A DNA stretch of 64,000 bases from Archangium violaceum (GTDB lineage Bacteria > Myxococcota > Myxococcia > Myxococcales > Myxococcaceae). The stretch covers positions 2,356,001 through 2,420,000 of the forward strand of contig NZ_CP069338.1 of the NCBI RefSeq assembly GCF_016859125.1, written 5' to 3'. Positions 22,387 through 31,304 of the stretch are shown piece after piece; the first letter of the stretch is position 1, and every line of letters starts with the position of its first letter. The notes below the pieces were generated by a model. The model saw only the letters and a list, made by a program, of their open reading frames with translations, had not been told where the DNA came from and did no database searches. The position numbers and the translations under genes are program-made.

Positions 22387-23139
22387 TCAGGGCGCGCAGT
22401 AGCTGTCGCGGTCGATGAGGGCCGTCACGTCGACGACCGAGCCGGAGCGGACGACGAACTCGCTGGCGCCCACGTGCTTCGTGTCCTGGCTGCACCAGTC
22501 GTAGGTGTAGCCCAGGCCCGTCCACGGGTAGCGCGTCGTCTGCCAGAAGCCGTAGCGCGAGGCGTAGGTGTTGGCGATCCAACTCTCGTGCTCGGCGGAT
22601 ACGCCCTCGGGGAAGGACAGGCCGCACGTGGTGTCGTCGATCTCCGCGTCCGGGCAAGGCCGGAACATGTCGCCCGGCCTCACCCACATCTCGACGAAGA
22701 ACCGCCCGTTGTCGTGCTCGGTGGCCGGGGGCAGGCCGAGGAACTGGTTGATGCGCGCGATGCGGGCCGCGTCGTCCGGCAGCGTCCTGCACAGCTCCTG
22801 GAGCTGCGGCACCGCGGTGACCCAGATTTCCTGCGACAGCGTGTTGTCCCCCTGCTCGTAGCCCGTCCACGTGGTCCACGCGACCATGCGCACCGCGCTC
22901 CGCTCCTCGTTCCACGACAGACGCGGATTGCTCGGCGTGATGGCCCAGAGTCCGTCGATGACATCCTCCTGGGTGGGCTCGGCGGCGTCGAGGACGGCCT
23001 CGTCGTAGGTCTCCTGGGTGCAGGCCGCGGGCTGCTGCGGCTCCGGCGTCGGCTCCTCCTCACCACCGCACGCGACCAGCGACAACAGGGCCGCGGTGGC
23101 CGGAAGCCAACGCAGACGAGGCAGACCTTCGTGGAACAT
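22387..23139 (-). CDS. Hypothetical lipoprotein
   Basis: 250 residues. Type II signal peptide with lipobox LSLVAC (Cys about 23), then an acidic/Pro linker (GGEEEPTPEPQQP) and a globular domain with several Cys (CTQET, LCRTL, CPDAEIDDTTCG, WCSQD, SYCAP), so probably disulfide-bonded in the periplasm or on the surface. Family not recognised. ATG 23139 has an AGGAG at about 11 nt and begins the signal peptide. It has its own sigma-54-like promoter (23181-23195) and enhancer-like repeats (23269-23300), grouping it with the OmpA/TSP3 unit as a presumed target of the adjacent FHA activator. Confidence 0.8.
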   Translation of the reverse strand: MFHEGLPRLRWLPATAALLSLVACGGEEEPTPEPQQPAACTQETYDEAVLDAAEPTQEDVIDGLWAITPSNPRLSWNEERSAVRMVAWTTWTGYEQGDNTLSQEIWVTAVPQLQELCRTLPDDAARIARINQFLGLPPATEHDNGRFFVEMWVRPGDMFRPCPDAEIDDTTCGLSFPEGVSAEHESWIANTYASRYGFWQTTRYPWTGLGYTYDWCSQDTKHVGASEFVVRSGSVVDVTALIDRDSYCAP

Positions 23140-23180
23140 TCTCTCTTCGCTCCTGTGAGGGGATGGAGCCCTGCCCCAGA

Positions 23181-23195
23181 GCAAGGAAGAGGCCT
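23181..23195 (-). promoter_or_regulatory. Sigma-54 promoter candidate for the lipoprotein gene
   Basis: Minus strand AGGCCTCTTCCTTGC: GGC at -24 and a perfect TTGC at -12 with GG-N10-GC spacing; the middle of the -24 box is weak. The start codon is 42 nt downstream. Confidence 0.5.
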
Positions 23196-23268
23196 CCCAC
23201 GGATACCCGGGCCCACCACCCCTCCGGGTCAGGAAATACGCGGACTTGGACGACGCCCCCGTCCGCGC

Positions 23269-23300
23269 TGACACGTCACGGGCGCGTCAATGGCACGTCA
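23269..23300 (-). promoter_or_regulatory. Presumed enhancer: three tandem TGACACGTCA-like repeats, exact 11-bp period
   Basis: TGACACGTCA (23269), GGGCGCGTCA (23280) and TGGCACGTCA (23291). They sit 75-105 bp upstream of the -24 element at 23195, the same geometry as the arrays at 12294 and 20558. Confidence 0.6.
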
Positions 23301-23546
23301 GCCGAGCCGCCGGCCCGTGCACCCGCCGAAGTGCCGGGCGCCTGTTCATGAGCCGGGCGCCAGAGCATCCGAGCGCCCGCCTGCAAGCCCCGGCTGCGCG
23401 GGACCGGGGTGTGCAACTTTGGAAGAGAAGGAGCGGGCGGAGCGCAACCCTTGCGTCCGGCCCGCGCAGCCCTTGCGCTCTCGCGGGCGCGAGGCGTGCC
23501 CGTGCCTGGGAAATGGGCTGGCACGGGACATGGAATGGAGCGGGTC

Positions 23547-23972
23547 ATGGCTCGCATCCTCATCGCGGTCGATGGCTCCCCCGCGTCCCTGCGCGCCCTG
23601 GAGTTCGGGGCCTCGTTGGCGGCGAAGCTCGGGGTGGGGGCCGTCCTGTTGTACGTCATGCAGCAGGTGGTGCTCCCGATGGGCGGCGGCGGCCCGGGGA
23701 CGCTCTCCGAGTTGCAGGACTCCCTCCAGACCGAGGGCACCCGGCTCCTGGCGTCCCTGGCGGACGAGGTGCGCTCCCACGGCGTGGAGGTGGAGACGGA
23801 ACTGGGCATGGGAACGCCGGCGCTCGTCATCCATGACCGCTCGGAGGCTCCGGACATCCAGATGGTGGTGATGGGGAGCCGGGGACACGGAGCGATGGCA
23901 CGGCTGCTGCTCGGCAGCGTGGCCACCCAGGTGGTGCACGCGAGCGGCAAACCCGTGGTGGTGGTGCGATGA
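23547..23972 (+). CDS. Universal stress protein (UspA family)
   Basis: 141 residues, typical single Usp domain. It starts MARILIAVDGSPAS with the conserved VDGS loop and ends with the ATP-binding motif G-2x-G-9x-GS (GSRGHGAMARLLLGS). Such proteins bind ATP and act in stress survival. GGAG lies 6 nt before ATG 23547; ATG 23535 is an alternative. First gene of a run Usp - Usp - P-type ATPase relic. Confidence 0.9.
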   Translation: MARILIAVDGSPASLRALEFGASLAAKLGVGAVLLYVMQQVVLPMGGGGPGTLSELQDSLQTEGTRLLASLADEVRSHGVEVETELGMGTPALVIHDRSEAPDIQMVVMGSRGHGAMARLLLGSVATQVVHASGKPVVVVR

Positions 23973-23992
23973 GCGGGCCCGGAGGAAGCGAG

Positions 23993-24499
23993 ATGAGGCG
24001 GATACTGGTGGCGGTCGACAGCACCGAGGTGGCGCGCGAGGCGGCGCGCATGGCGCTGGACCTCGGCGGGCGGGTGAACGCCCGGGTGACGCTGGTGCAC
24101 GTGCTGCCGCCCTCGATCGCCGAGGGTGAGACGGCGGACTTCGCCGCCTTCGAGCGCGCCTGCGAGGACTACGCGAGCGGACTGCTGGCGGAGGTGCGCC
24201 AGCTCACCGGCCGCAGCGGGCCCCAGACGGAGGTGACGGTGCTCCACGGCGAGCCGGCGGAGGCCATCTCGAAGGCGGCCGAGGCGGAGGACGTGGACCT
24301 GGTCATCGTGGGCACGCGGGCGCGCGGGGCGCTGGCGCGCACGCTGCTGGGGAGCGTGGCGGACACGCTGCTGCGGCAATGCCCCAAGCCGCTGATGGTC
24401 GTGCCCGAGACGCCCAGGAAGGCGCGCACCCACGAGGAGGAGGTGGAGGAGGCACCCACCGGGGCGCTCGCGCCCTCGACGGCGGGAGGCCCGGGATGA
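23993..24499 (+). CDS. Universal stress protein (UspA family), second copy
   Basis: 168 residues from ATG 23993, which has a strong GGAGGAAGCGAG before it; ATG 23969, overlapping the previous stop, is also in frame. Usp fold with MRRILVAVDSTEVA at the start and the motif GTRARGALARTLLGS near the end, where the second Gly of G-2x-G-9x-G(S/T) is Ala, so nucleotide binding may be weaker. It has a 30-residue acidic tail absent from the first copy. Its stop overlaps the ATPase-relic start (ATGA), so the three were one operon. Confidence 0.9.
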   Translation: MRRILVAVDSTEVAREAARMALDLGGRVNARVTLVHVLPPSIAEGETADFAAFERACEDYASGLLAEVRQLTGRSGPQTEVTVLHGEPAEAISKAAEAEDVDLVIVGTRARGALARTLLGSVADTLLRQCPKPLMVVPETPRKARTHEEEVEEAPTGALAPSTAGGPG

Positions 24500-25612
24500 G
24501 CGACCTGAATTCCACCGCCGCCCGGGAGGAGACATCCCCGGGCAAGCTACCCCCGCCAGAGCCGCGTCCGGTCAACGTCACCGGAACGGGCCGCCTGGGA
24601 CTGAGCCAGGACGAGGCCACGCGGCGTCTGGCGGAGCATGGGCGGAACGAAATCCAACGGGAGAAGACGCGCTCGCCGTGGGGGGTGCTGCTGGAGCAGT
24701 TCCGCTCGCCGATGATCCTCCTGCTGCTGGGCGCATGCGGCGTGTCCGCGTTGCTGGGGGAGCACGCGGACGCCATCGCCATCGGCGCCATCGTGGTGCT
24801 CAACGCCCTCATCGGCCTCGCGCAGGAGTTCAAGGCCGAGCGGGCCCTGCTCGCGCTGCGCTCGATGACGGCGCCGAGGGCGAGGGTGATGCGGGACGGC
24901 TACGCGGTACAGCTCCCCGCCTCGGAGGTGGTGCCCGGGGACGTGCTGCTGCTGGAGGCCGGGGACGTGGTGGCCGCGGACGCGCGCCTGCTGGAGGCCC
25001 ATGCGCTGGCCACCAACGAGGCGGCGCTGACGGGCGAGAGCGTGCCGGTGGACAAGGCGGCGATGCCGGTGGCCACGGACGCGCCGCTGGCGCAGCGCAC
25101 GGACTCGGTGTTCCTGGGCACGGCGGTGACGCGCGGTACGGGCGTGGCCGAGGTGCGGGCCACCGGCATGCGCACGGAGCTGGGGAAGATCGCCCACCTG
25201 CTGGCCTCGACGAGCGACACGGACACCCCGTTGGAGCCTGCTGATGGGCGCGCTGGAGGCGGCGGTGGTGATGGGGATCTTCGTGTGGGCGGACCCGGTG
25301 GCGCACGTGGAGCGGGCGCGGGCGCTGGCCTTCTCCACGCTGGTGTTCGCGGAGCTGATGCGAGCGTTCGCCGCGCGCAGCGCCACGCGCATCTTCTGGG
25401 AGGTGGGACCGCTCACCAACCGGGTGCTGCTGGGCGTCGTCCTCTTCTCGGCGGGGCTGCAACTGGCCATCTACGAGCTGCCCGCCGCGCGCGCGCTGTT
25501 CGGGCTGGGGGAGCTGCACCTGTGGGAGCTGGGGCTGGCGTTCGCGCTGGGCCTCATCCCCGCGACGATGCTCGAGCTGTCGAAGCTGGCGCGCCGCCAT
25601 GTGCGTGGCTGA
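24496..25612 (+). pseudogene. P-type cation ATPase (P2/PMCA-like) gene with large internal deletion
   Basis: The first about 250 codons are a good P2-type ATPase N-terminus: cation ATPase N domain (GLSQDEATRRLAEHGRNE), TM1-TM2 and the actuator domain with the TGES loop (NEAALTGESVPVDK). The frame then breaks near 25235-25240. From 25238 to 25612, in another frame, it continues as the C-terminal membrane domain (LLMGALEAAVVMGIF..., IYELPAARALFGLGELHLWELGLAFALG). Everything between is absent: TM3-TM4, the DKTGT phosphorylation site, nucleotide-binding domain and TM5-TM6, roughly 500 residues against a usual length of about 900. It cannot transport ions. Deletion and frame change look like a single event. 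Confidence 0.85.
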
Positions 25613-25621
25613 CGAAGAAAG

Positions 25622-27094
25622 CTAGTGCACGCTGTCGGCCGGACCCGCGGCGCTCTCCCCGGGCCTGGCCTCCGGCGGGTGGGCCGCGGCGCGGGACAGG
25701 GGCAACCGCACGCGGAAGGTGGAGCCCTTGCCGGGACGGCTGTCCACCTCGATACGGCCGCCGTGGGCCTCCACGATGCGCCGGGTCACCGACAGGCCGA
25801 GCCCGACGCCTGGAGCCGTCTCGCGCGCCCTCCCCGTGCGCCGGAAGGGCGCGAAGAGGTGGCGCATCTCCTCGGCCGAGATGCCGATGCCCCGGTCCAC
25901 CACGGACAGCAGCGCCTCGTCCCCCGCGCGCTCGACCCGCACCTCCACCACGCTGCCCCCCGGGGAGTACTTCAGCGCGTTGCTCACCAGGTTGTGCAGC
26001 ACCTGCTCCACGCGCGTGGAGTCACAGCTCAGGAGGACGGGCTCCTCGGGGAGCAGGAGCCGCAGGTCATGGGAGGAACCCCCGGCCTGGTACAACTCCA
26101 CCACCTCGGTGGCCAGCTCGCGGGCATCGCGCTCCTCCAGGCTCAACTCGAAGCGGCCGGCCTCGATGCGGGTGGCGTCGAGCAGGTCCCCCACCATCCG
26201 GTCCAACCGCGCCACCTGGCGCCGCACGAGCGCCATCGTCTTGCGCATGCGCTCCTCGGTCACGGGACGGCCGGAGGTGACGAGCGCGGCGGACATCTTC
26301 AACGCGGAGAGGGGATTGCGCAGGTCGTGCGCCACGCCCGCGAGGAAGGTGAGCTGCTGGTCCTGCTGGCGTGACAGGGAGTTGGCCATCTCGTTGAAGG
26401 TGTGCGCCATCTCGCGCAGCTCGGCGGGGCCCTCCTCGGGGGCGCGGGTGCGCTTGCGGCCGGAGCCGAAGCGGCGCATGGCCTGGCTGATGTCGAGCAG
26501 GGGGCGGAAGACGAAGCGGCGCATCCACAGCAGCAGCCCCGCCCCGCCGAGCACCAGGAGCGAGGCCACGCCGATGCCGATGACGTCGGCGATGCCATCC
26601 CACCGGTCGGCCTGGGCCCGGGCGGCGCGGGCCTCCTGCACGTTGAACTCGACGAGCCGGTCCAGCACGGAGAGCGCGGACTCCATGCGGGGGCCCATCA
26701 CCCGGGACACCTCCTCCGTGGGCTGGTTCTCCAACCCCTCTCGCGCGAGGAAGAAGTCGGAGATGGAACGCTCGACCTCGTCGAGCAACGCCCGCTCCTG
26801 CTCCGTCCGGGCGTTGCGCCGGGCCTCGGAGAGATGGAGTTGGACGGCGGCCTGCGTGCTGGCGAGTGAGCGGCCGTTGTCCGCGGATGGCTGCTGGGAG
26901 GAGACAGGCAACCGCGCGAGGGAGAGCAGATCCACCTGGAGCGCTTCGGCGAGACGAACGCCCTCCACCGCCTCGCCCATGCTCTCGGTGGTGCGGTGGA
27001 GGTAGGTCGTCAGGGTGATGAGCGAGGCAGCGGCCGCCAGGGCGAGCACGCCCAGCAGGGACACCGCCATGGTGATGACCCCCTTGAGACTCAT
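25622..27094 (-). CDS. Membrane sensor histidine kinase
   Basis: 490 residues; ATG 27094 has GGAGG at 5 nt. TM1 about 6-30, helical periplasmic sensor region 31-169 (chemoreceptor-like four-helix type), TM2 170-190, HAMP about 191-245, HisKA with phospho-acceptor His256 (LAGVAHDLRNPLSALK), HATPase_c with N-box (LVSNALKYSPGG), G1 (DRGIGIS) and G2 (GVGLGLSVTRRI). No response regulator gene adjoins it; it converges with the Usp/ATPase operon, 9 bp from the end of the relic. Signal unknown. Confidence 0.92.
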   Translation of the reverse strand: MSLKGVITMAVSLLGVLALAAAASLITLTTYLHRTTESMGEAVEGVRLAEALQVDLLSLARLPVSSQQPSADNGRSLASTQAAVQLHLSEARRNARTEQERALLDEVERSISDFFLAREGLENQPTEEVSRVMGPRMESALSVLDRLVEFNVQEARAARAQADRWDGIADVIGIGVASLLVLGGAGLLLWMRRFVFRPLLDISQAMRRFGSGRKRTRAPEEGPAELREMAHTFNEMANSLSRQQDQQLTFLAGVAHDLRNPLSALKMSAALVTSGRPVTEERMRKTMALVRRQVARLDRMVGDLLDATRIEAGRFELSLEERDARELATEVVELYQAGGSSHDLRLLLPEEPVLLSCDSTRVEQVLHNLVSNALKYSPGGSVVEVRVERAGDEALLSVVDRGIGISAEEMRHLFAPFRRTGRARETAPGVGLGLSVTRRIVEAHGGRIEVDSRPGKGSTFRVRLPLSRAAAHPPEARPGESAAGPADSVH

Positions 27095-27162
27095 GGCACC
27101 TCCGGGCGCGGACCTCCCGCGCCGTATCCTCTCAGAGACAGAAGATGTGTCCGGGAGGTGTC

Positions 27163-27192
27163 GGCCCCCCACGCTCGGCAGGAGGGGGGGCC
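27163..27192 (-). terminator. Hairpin, likely terminator of the 5'-nucleotidase transcript
   Basis: GGCCCCCC / GGGGGGCC arms (27163-27170 and 27185-27192) with a 14-nt loop, 25 nt beyond the stop at 27217 on the minus strand. No U-tract, so function is likely but not certain. Confidence 0.5.
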
Positions 27193-27216
27193 TTCGAGAC
27201 CAGGGTCCCCGCCCGC

Positions 27217-29247
27217 CTACTGCTGGCTGACGGGCTTGATGCGCGCGTCGGCCTCCTTGGCGGTGTCGGCCTCGGAGTAGCCCGGACCCGAGGCGGGGAA
27301 CTTCGCGGCGAGGTAGTCCGCGAAGGCCTTCTGCTCGTGGCCCTCGTCCGAGAAGCCATTGCTGCCGGGATTGGTGTCCAGCGAGACGCGGTTGTAGAAC
27401 CCGTCGTTCTCCCGCTCGAAGCGGGGGAACGGGTAGCTGTCACCACCACCGGCCATGAAGCCGAGCGTCACCAGGCGGAAGGTGCGCGCCACATCGCCCA
27501 CGAGGACGCCATCCTCCACCAGGAGCTCCTCCGTGCCATCCGCGTTCACGATGACGGCCTTGATGATGCGCTGACCGGGAGTGGTGACGTTGTAGTCCTT
27601 ATCGAGCACCTGCGCCGGCTTGCTGGCGTCATACTCGAAGCGGATGCCGCCCACCTGGGGGAACTGCCCGGGGGTGGCGCCAGGGGACACGGCCGCCACG
27701 GAGTGCTCGAGCACCTCCTCGAGCTGCTTCGCGGTGACGGTCACCAGCACCAGGTCGTTGTTGAAGCGCAGGCTGTTCTCGATGTCGAGCTGGCTGATGT
27801 CGCCCTCGTGCTTGTTGGCGGCGGGGTTGGCGGCGGGAGGGCCGTAGGTGGGGTTGGAGCCGGTGCCCACGGTGCCGATGGAGTCGCGGATGCCGCCGCC
27901 ATTCTTCAGGGAGATGACGGTGGAGGGATCCGCCTTCTGGGCGTACCAGAGGTTCGCATCGGAGGTGATGTTTCCGAGGTTGGTCTCCTCGGTGCGCACG
28001 GAGGTGCGCAGGCCATTGAGGTACACCTGCGTCTTGCCGAAGATGGCGCCGTCCTTGGCGAGCACCACGGCCTTCACGCCTTCGGCGATGGCCTTGACCT
28101 CGGGGTCCACCTGGGAGGCCGCCGCGAGACGAGCGACACCCGCCGCGTCCGTGGCGTAGGCACCATTCTGCAGCGGGTTGTGCAGCGCCGGGATGAGCAC
28201 GCCCGCCTCATCGAAGTGGGCGATGAAGCGCCCCACGTAGTGCCAGTTGGAGGACACGTTCAACACGGCGATGGGCTGATCGGACTTCGACGTCTTCCAC
28301 TGTGGATACTCCACGGTGGCGGTATCACCGGAGTAGAGCGCGTCATCCGCGTCGGCCCAGACGGCATGGTTGCCACCGGCGATGATGATGTCCACGCCCT
28401 CGAGGCGCCTGGGCAGCTCGTCCACCTCGACGACGTATTGCTGCATGTGCGCCATGAGGATGATCTTGTCCACGCCGGAGTCGCGCAGCGCGTCCACCTG
28501 GGCCTGGATGATGGAGGCCAGCCCGTCATGGTCGACAGGGTCCGCGGGCGAGGTGACGACGGTGCCCGGAGAGGAGATGTTCGGCAGCAGCGGGGTGGTG
28601 GCGCCCACGATGCCGACCTTCTGGCCCTCGAGGGTGTAGATGACGCTGGGGGTGATCTTGTTGTGCAGACTCGTGCCCGGGTCGTTGGCATCGAGCTCGG
28701 TGCCCGCGGGCACGACCTGCCCCTTGAGGTCGCTGTTGGCGCTGAAGTCGAGGTTGGACGTGAGGTAGGGGAACTTCGCGCCGGACCAGGTGCCATCACT
28801 GGCGATGATGTTGCGAATCTCCCGCGTGCCGTTGTCGAACTCATGGTTGCCGAACGAGGCGGCGTGGAAGCCCATCTCGTTGAACATGGCCATGTCGGCG
28901 CGGCCGGCGCTCGCCGTGCCCACGCCGGGAACGGTCGCCATGTCGGGGTCACCTCCGGCGTTGAAGAAGACACCGGGGAGCCACAGGTCACCGCTGGCGA
29001 GCTTGAGGGTCCGGCGGGGGAACTGCGCCTCGAGCACGCGCAGCACGGCGGAGAAGCGCGGGGCATCCTCGGTGGCGGGGAGACCCGACTCCATGTCCGA
29101 GGCGTGGAGGACCTGGAAGGTGAAGGCGGCCCGCGGAGGAGAGGGAGGAGGAGGCGTCGGCTCCTCGGTGTTGCCACAGCCCGAGGTGAAGGCCAGCGCC
29201 AGAAGAGCGCTGGCCAGGAAGACGGGTCGTTTCTTCGAATGGAGCAT
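27217..29247 (-). CDS. Lipoprotein 5'-nucleotidase / metallophosphatase
   Basis: 676 residues. Signal peptide II with lipobox FTSGC. The N-terminal metallophosphatase domain shows LHASDMES (D-x-E where many members have D-x-H), SGDLW, GNHEFDNG and GGNHAVWAD. The C-terminal 5_nucleotid_C domain shows TNLGNITSDANLWYA and NGGGIRDS. Such enzymes hydrolyse nucleotides, NAD-derived nucleotides or UDP-sugars outside the cytoplasm. ATG 29247 starts the signal peptide. It lies downstream of the vWA gene by 87 bp on the same strand and could share its transcript; a nucleotide-scavenging enzyme beside a nicotinamidase-like protein is suggestive but unproven. Confidence 0.9.
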   Translation of the reverse strand: MLHSKKRPVFLASALLALAFTSGCGNTEEPTPPPPSPPRAAFTFQVLHASDMESGLPATEDAPRFSAVLRVLEAQFPRRTLKLASGDLWLPGVFFNAGGDPDMATVPGVGTASAGRADMAMFNEMGFHAASFGNHEFDNGTREIRNIIASDGTWSGAKFPYLTSNLDFSANSDLKGQVVPAGTELDANDPGTSLHNKITPSVIYTLEGQKVGIVGATTPLLPNISSPGTVVTSPADPVDHDGLASIIQAQVDALRDSGVDKIILMAHMQQYVVEVDELPRRLEGVDIIIAGGNHAVWADADDALYSGDTATVEYPQWKTSKSDQPIAVLNVSSNWHYVGRFIAHFDEAGVLIPALHNPLQNGAYATDAAGVARLAAASQVDPEVKAIAEGVKAVVLAKDGAIFGKTQVYLNGLRTSVRTEETNLGNITSDANLWYAQKADPSTVISLKNGGGIRDSIGTVGTGSNPTYGPPAANPAANKHEGDISQLDIENSLRFNNDLVLVTVTAKQLEEVLEHSVAAVSPGATPGQFPQVGGIRFEYDASKPAQVLDKDYNVTTPGQRIIKAVIVNADGTEELLVEDGVLVGDVARTFRLVTLGFMAGGGDSYPFPRFERENDGFYNRVSLDTNPGSNGFSDEGHEQKAFADYLAAKFPASGPGYSEADTAKEADARIKPVSQQ

Positions 29248-29334
29248 GGATGCGTTCCGTCGGTTGGGACGGCCCTTCGGCCGTGGGAGGGGCCGGAGGG
29301 TAGCGAAAAAATCCACGCCAGGAGAAATGACGAA

Positions 29335-30132
29335 TCAGGCTCCGAAACCGCCGAGCGCGGTACGGCTGAAGCTGGCGGCGCCCTGGCTGACGCGGACGGC
29401 GGACTGGCTGAAGACCTGGAAGGCCTTGCGGATGTCCTGGGCGCTCTGACCGGGGGTGAGGATCCACTTGTCCTCGATGCCCATCTCGCGGAAGACCTTG
29501 CGGAAGTCGGTGCTGCCGTCGTCGATGCCCATGGCGGCGACGATGTGGTTCTCGGCGCGGCGCAGGTCGCTCACGAGCGCGGCGACATCGCGGGGGCGGG
29601 AGCTCTGCGAGTGGCAGTCGGCCCCATCGGTGATGAGGAGGGTGACGGTGCGAGCGGAGACGCCGTTGCGGGTGAACTCCTGGGCCTTGGCGAGCACGGT
29701 GCCGAGCAGGACGACGGCCTGGTCATAGAGGGGCGTGCCCTTGTCGGGGTCATAGTTCTTGGAGTGCAAGCGGACGACGTCCTCGAGGGGCCGGAAGGGA
29801 TTGAGGACGAAGCCATTGAGGTAGCGGGTGTGGAAGAGGATGCCGTCCTTCTGCTGGGAGGAGAGGAGGGCATCGAGGACGAGGTTGTGACCCTCGCAGA
29901 CGGTGCGGGCATGACCCGAGTGCTGAATGGAGCCGGAGTCATCGGGCATGACGGTGACGAGGACGACCTCGGAGGCCTGGACATCATCGACGCTGATGCC
30001 GAGCCCCGCCTGGATCTGCGCACCGAGGTCGACGACGGTGAGGGCCTGGAGGGCGGCGGGGCTGAGGATGCCCTCGGAGTGAGCGGCCTGGAAGAGTTGA
30101 GAGACATTGGAGCTACGGGAAGAGGAGCTCAT
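29335..30132 (-). CDS. von Willebrand factor A domain protein (TerY/YegL-like)
   Basis: 265 residues; ATG 30132 with GGAGG at 6 nt. The body is one vWA domain with a full MIDAS site: D-x-S-x-S at 64-68 (DDSGS), Thr133 (KGTPLYD) and Asp169 (LLITDGAD). No signal peptide, so cytoplasmic. In TerY-P type systems a vWA protein of this kind works with a PP2C phosphatase and a special kinase, both encoded just upstream here. Last gene of the four-gene set; a REP-like hairpin sits in its leader. Substrate or partner unknown. Confidence 0.85.
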   Translation of the reverse strand: MSSSSRSSNVSQLFQAAHSEGILSPAALQALTVVDLGAQIQAGLGISVDDVQASEVVLVTVMPDDSGSIQHSGHARTVCEGHNLVLDALLSSQQKDGILFHTRYLNGFVLNPFRPLEDVVRLHSKNYDPDKGTPLYDQAVVLLGTVLAKAQEFTRNGVSARTVTLLITDGADCHSQSSRPRDVAALVSDLRRAENHIVAAMGIDDGSTDFRKVFREMGIEDKWILTPGQSAQDIRKAFQVFSQSAVRVSQGAASFSRTALGGFGA

Positions 30133-30145
30133 CTGAACCTCCACT

Positions 30146-30178
30146 CCCTCTCCCAATGGGAGAGGGTCGGGGTGAGGG
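30146..30178. repeat. REP-like palindrome
   Basis: CCCTCTCCCA-A-TGGGAGAGGG (30146-30166) followed by TCGGGGTGAGGG. This is a widespread bacterial interspersed palindrome type. It starts 14 nt upstream of the vWA start, so on that transcript it would fold right before the ribosome-binding site. Confidence 0.7.
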
Positions 30179-30184
30179 TACGTA

Positions 30185-30220
30185 GAACCGTGCCGGGAAA
30201 CCGTGCGAACAGAACCGTGC
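30185..30220. repeat. Three short direct repeats of AACCGTGC
   Basis: AACCGTGC occurs at 30186, 30199 and 30213 (spacing 13 and 14), in the 91-bp gap between the cysteine hydrolase and vWA genes. Function unknown. Confidence 0.5.
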
Positions 30221-30223
30221 TGA

Positions 30224-31294
30224 CTAGGCGATGCGGAGATCCGGCCACGAGGCGAGCGGATCCGTGGACTTCACGAGGTGCATACCGGCATCGGCGAAGC
30301 GCTTGAGAGCGGCCTCGGTCTGGGGAGTGAAGTCCGCGGCGAAGCCGCCCTTGCCATCGGGGACGGTAACGGAAGACATACAATCCGTGAGCAGATACAC
30401 CTTGCGAGCGAGCGCGGCGTCCTGGGCGAGGATCTCCCCGAGCAGGTCATCGATGGAGCTCTTCACGCAGTGACTGGCGGCCTGGCCGGCGATGACGACG
30501 GCATCGGCGGTGAGGAGCGTCTTGATGAACTGGGTATTGCGCTGGGCGAGAGGCTGCCCGTCGTGGCGGGAGAGGACCTCGGGGCGGAGCACGGAGTAGT
30601 TCTCGGTGAGGGGATTGCCGCCCTTGACCTCGGCCCAGGACTGGGCGCCGCGGACGAACGAGTGGAACAGCCGAGCCTCCTGCACGACACCGGCGATGGC
30701 ATGCCCCTCACCACCGAGCAGGCAGTGAGGGGGCCAGAGGTAGAGGGTGTACTTCCCGGCGCGCTCGAGCTCCTCGCAGTAGTACTTCACCTGCTTGAGG
30801 AGCCAGGGGTAGTTGCCGCCGCAGAGCCACTTCGCCATGGCGGGATTGGGGCGGACGAGGCCGCGTTCGATCTGCTCGCGAGTGACCTCGCGGTAGGCGG
30901 TGAGGGGCTGGTCGTTCTGGTCGACCCAGAAGGACGGGAAGAAGATCTGGTAGGCGAAGTGGGTATCGAGCGTGGTGGTGACGTTCGTCAGGGCGCCGAG
31001 GTTCTTGTAGATGAACTCGGCGATGCGGCGGCTGTCGTCGATGGCGCCGCGGCCGGAGCGGCCGCCGACGTAGAGGGAGCCCTCGGGGAAGCAGAAGTCC
31101 TTCTGGACGTCGATGAGGAGCAGGTGGAGGTTGAAGGAATCGGTGGCGGCGGCGGAGAGGCCGTGGGCGCCGCGCCAGGCGTGGGCCTCGGCCTGGAGCG
31201 CCAGGGCATTGGGCCCGTAGGCGTACGCGCTGGCATTGGCGGGCTTGTAGAACGACGGAAGCGGCAGCGTCTGGAGCTTCGACTGCGTCTTCAT
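30224..31294 (-). CDS. Nicotinamidase-like cysteine hydrolase (isochorismatase superfamily)
   Basis: 356 residues from ATG 31294 (GGGGG 6 nt before; ATG 31300 is too close to it). Catalytic triad candidates Asp62 (LLIDVQKDFCFPEGSL), Lys224 (VKGGNPLTENYS) and Cys276 (ASHCVKSS). Several stretches are nicotinamidase-like: DVQKDFC..GSLYVGG, LDTHF (Asp110, His112 as metal ligands) and LYLWPPHCLLGGEGHA. The His expected 8 residues after Asp110 is Phe. At 356 residues it is much longer than usual nicotinamidases (about 200), with a 50-residue N-terminal extension and an insert. It is set between the TerY-type kinase/phosphatase pair and the vWA gene and has the same promoter module as the PP2C gene. 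It probably deamidates nicotinamide or a related amide; substrate not proven. Confidence 0.85.
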   Translation of the reverse strand: MKTQSKLQTLPLPSFYKPANASAYAYGPNALALQAEAHAWRGAHGLSAAATDSFNLHLLLIDVQKDFCFPEGSLYVGGRSGRGAIDDSRRIAEFIYKNLGALTNVTTTLDTHFAYQIFFPSFWVDQNDQPLTAYREVTREQIERGLVRPNPAMAKWLCGGNYPWLLKQVKYYCEELERAGKYTLYLWPPHCLLGGEGHAIAGVVQEARLFHSFVRGAQSWAEVKGGNPLTENYSVLRPEVLSRHDGQPLAQRNTQFIKTLLTADAVVIAGQAASHCVKSSIDDLLGEILAQDAALARKVYLLTDCMSSVTVPDGKGGFAADFTPQTEAALKRFADAGMHLVKSTDPLASWPDLRIA

Positions 31295-31304
31295 GTGCAT
31301 CCCC

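Noticed and set aside
23519-23533. Sigma-54-like TGGCACG before the first universal stress gene
   Set aside because: The -12 part reads GG instead of GC and the start codon would lie at about +3, leaving no leader.
30129-30383. 84-codon frame across the REP-like element
   Set aside because: It is the translated palindrome and part of the hydrolase in the wrong frame.
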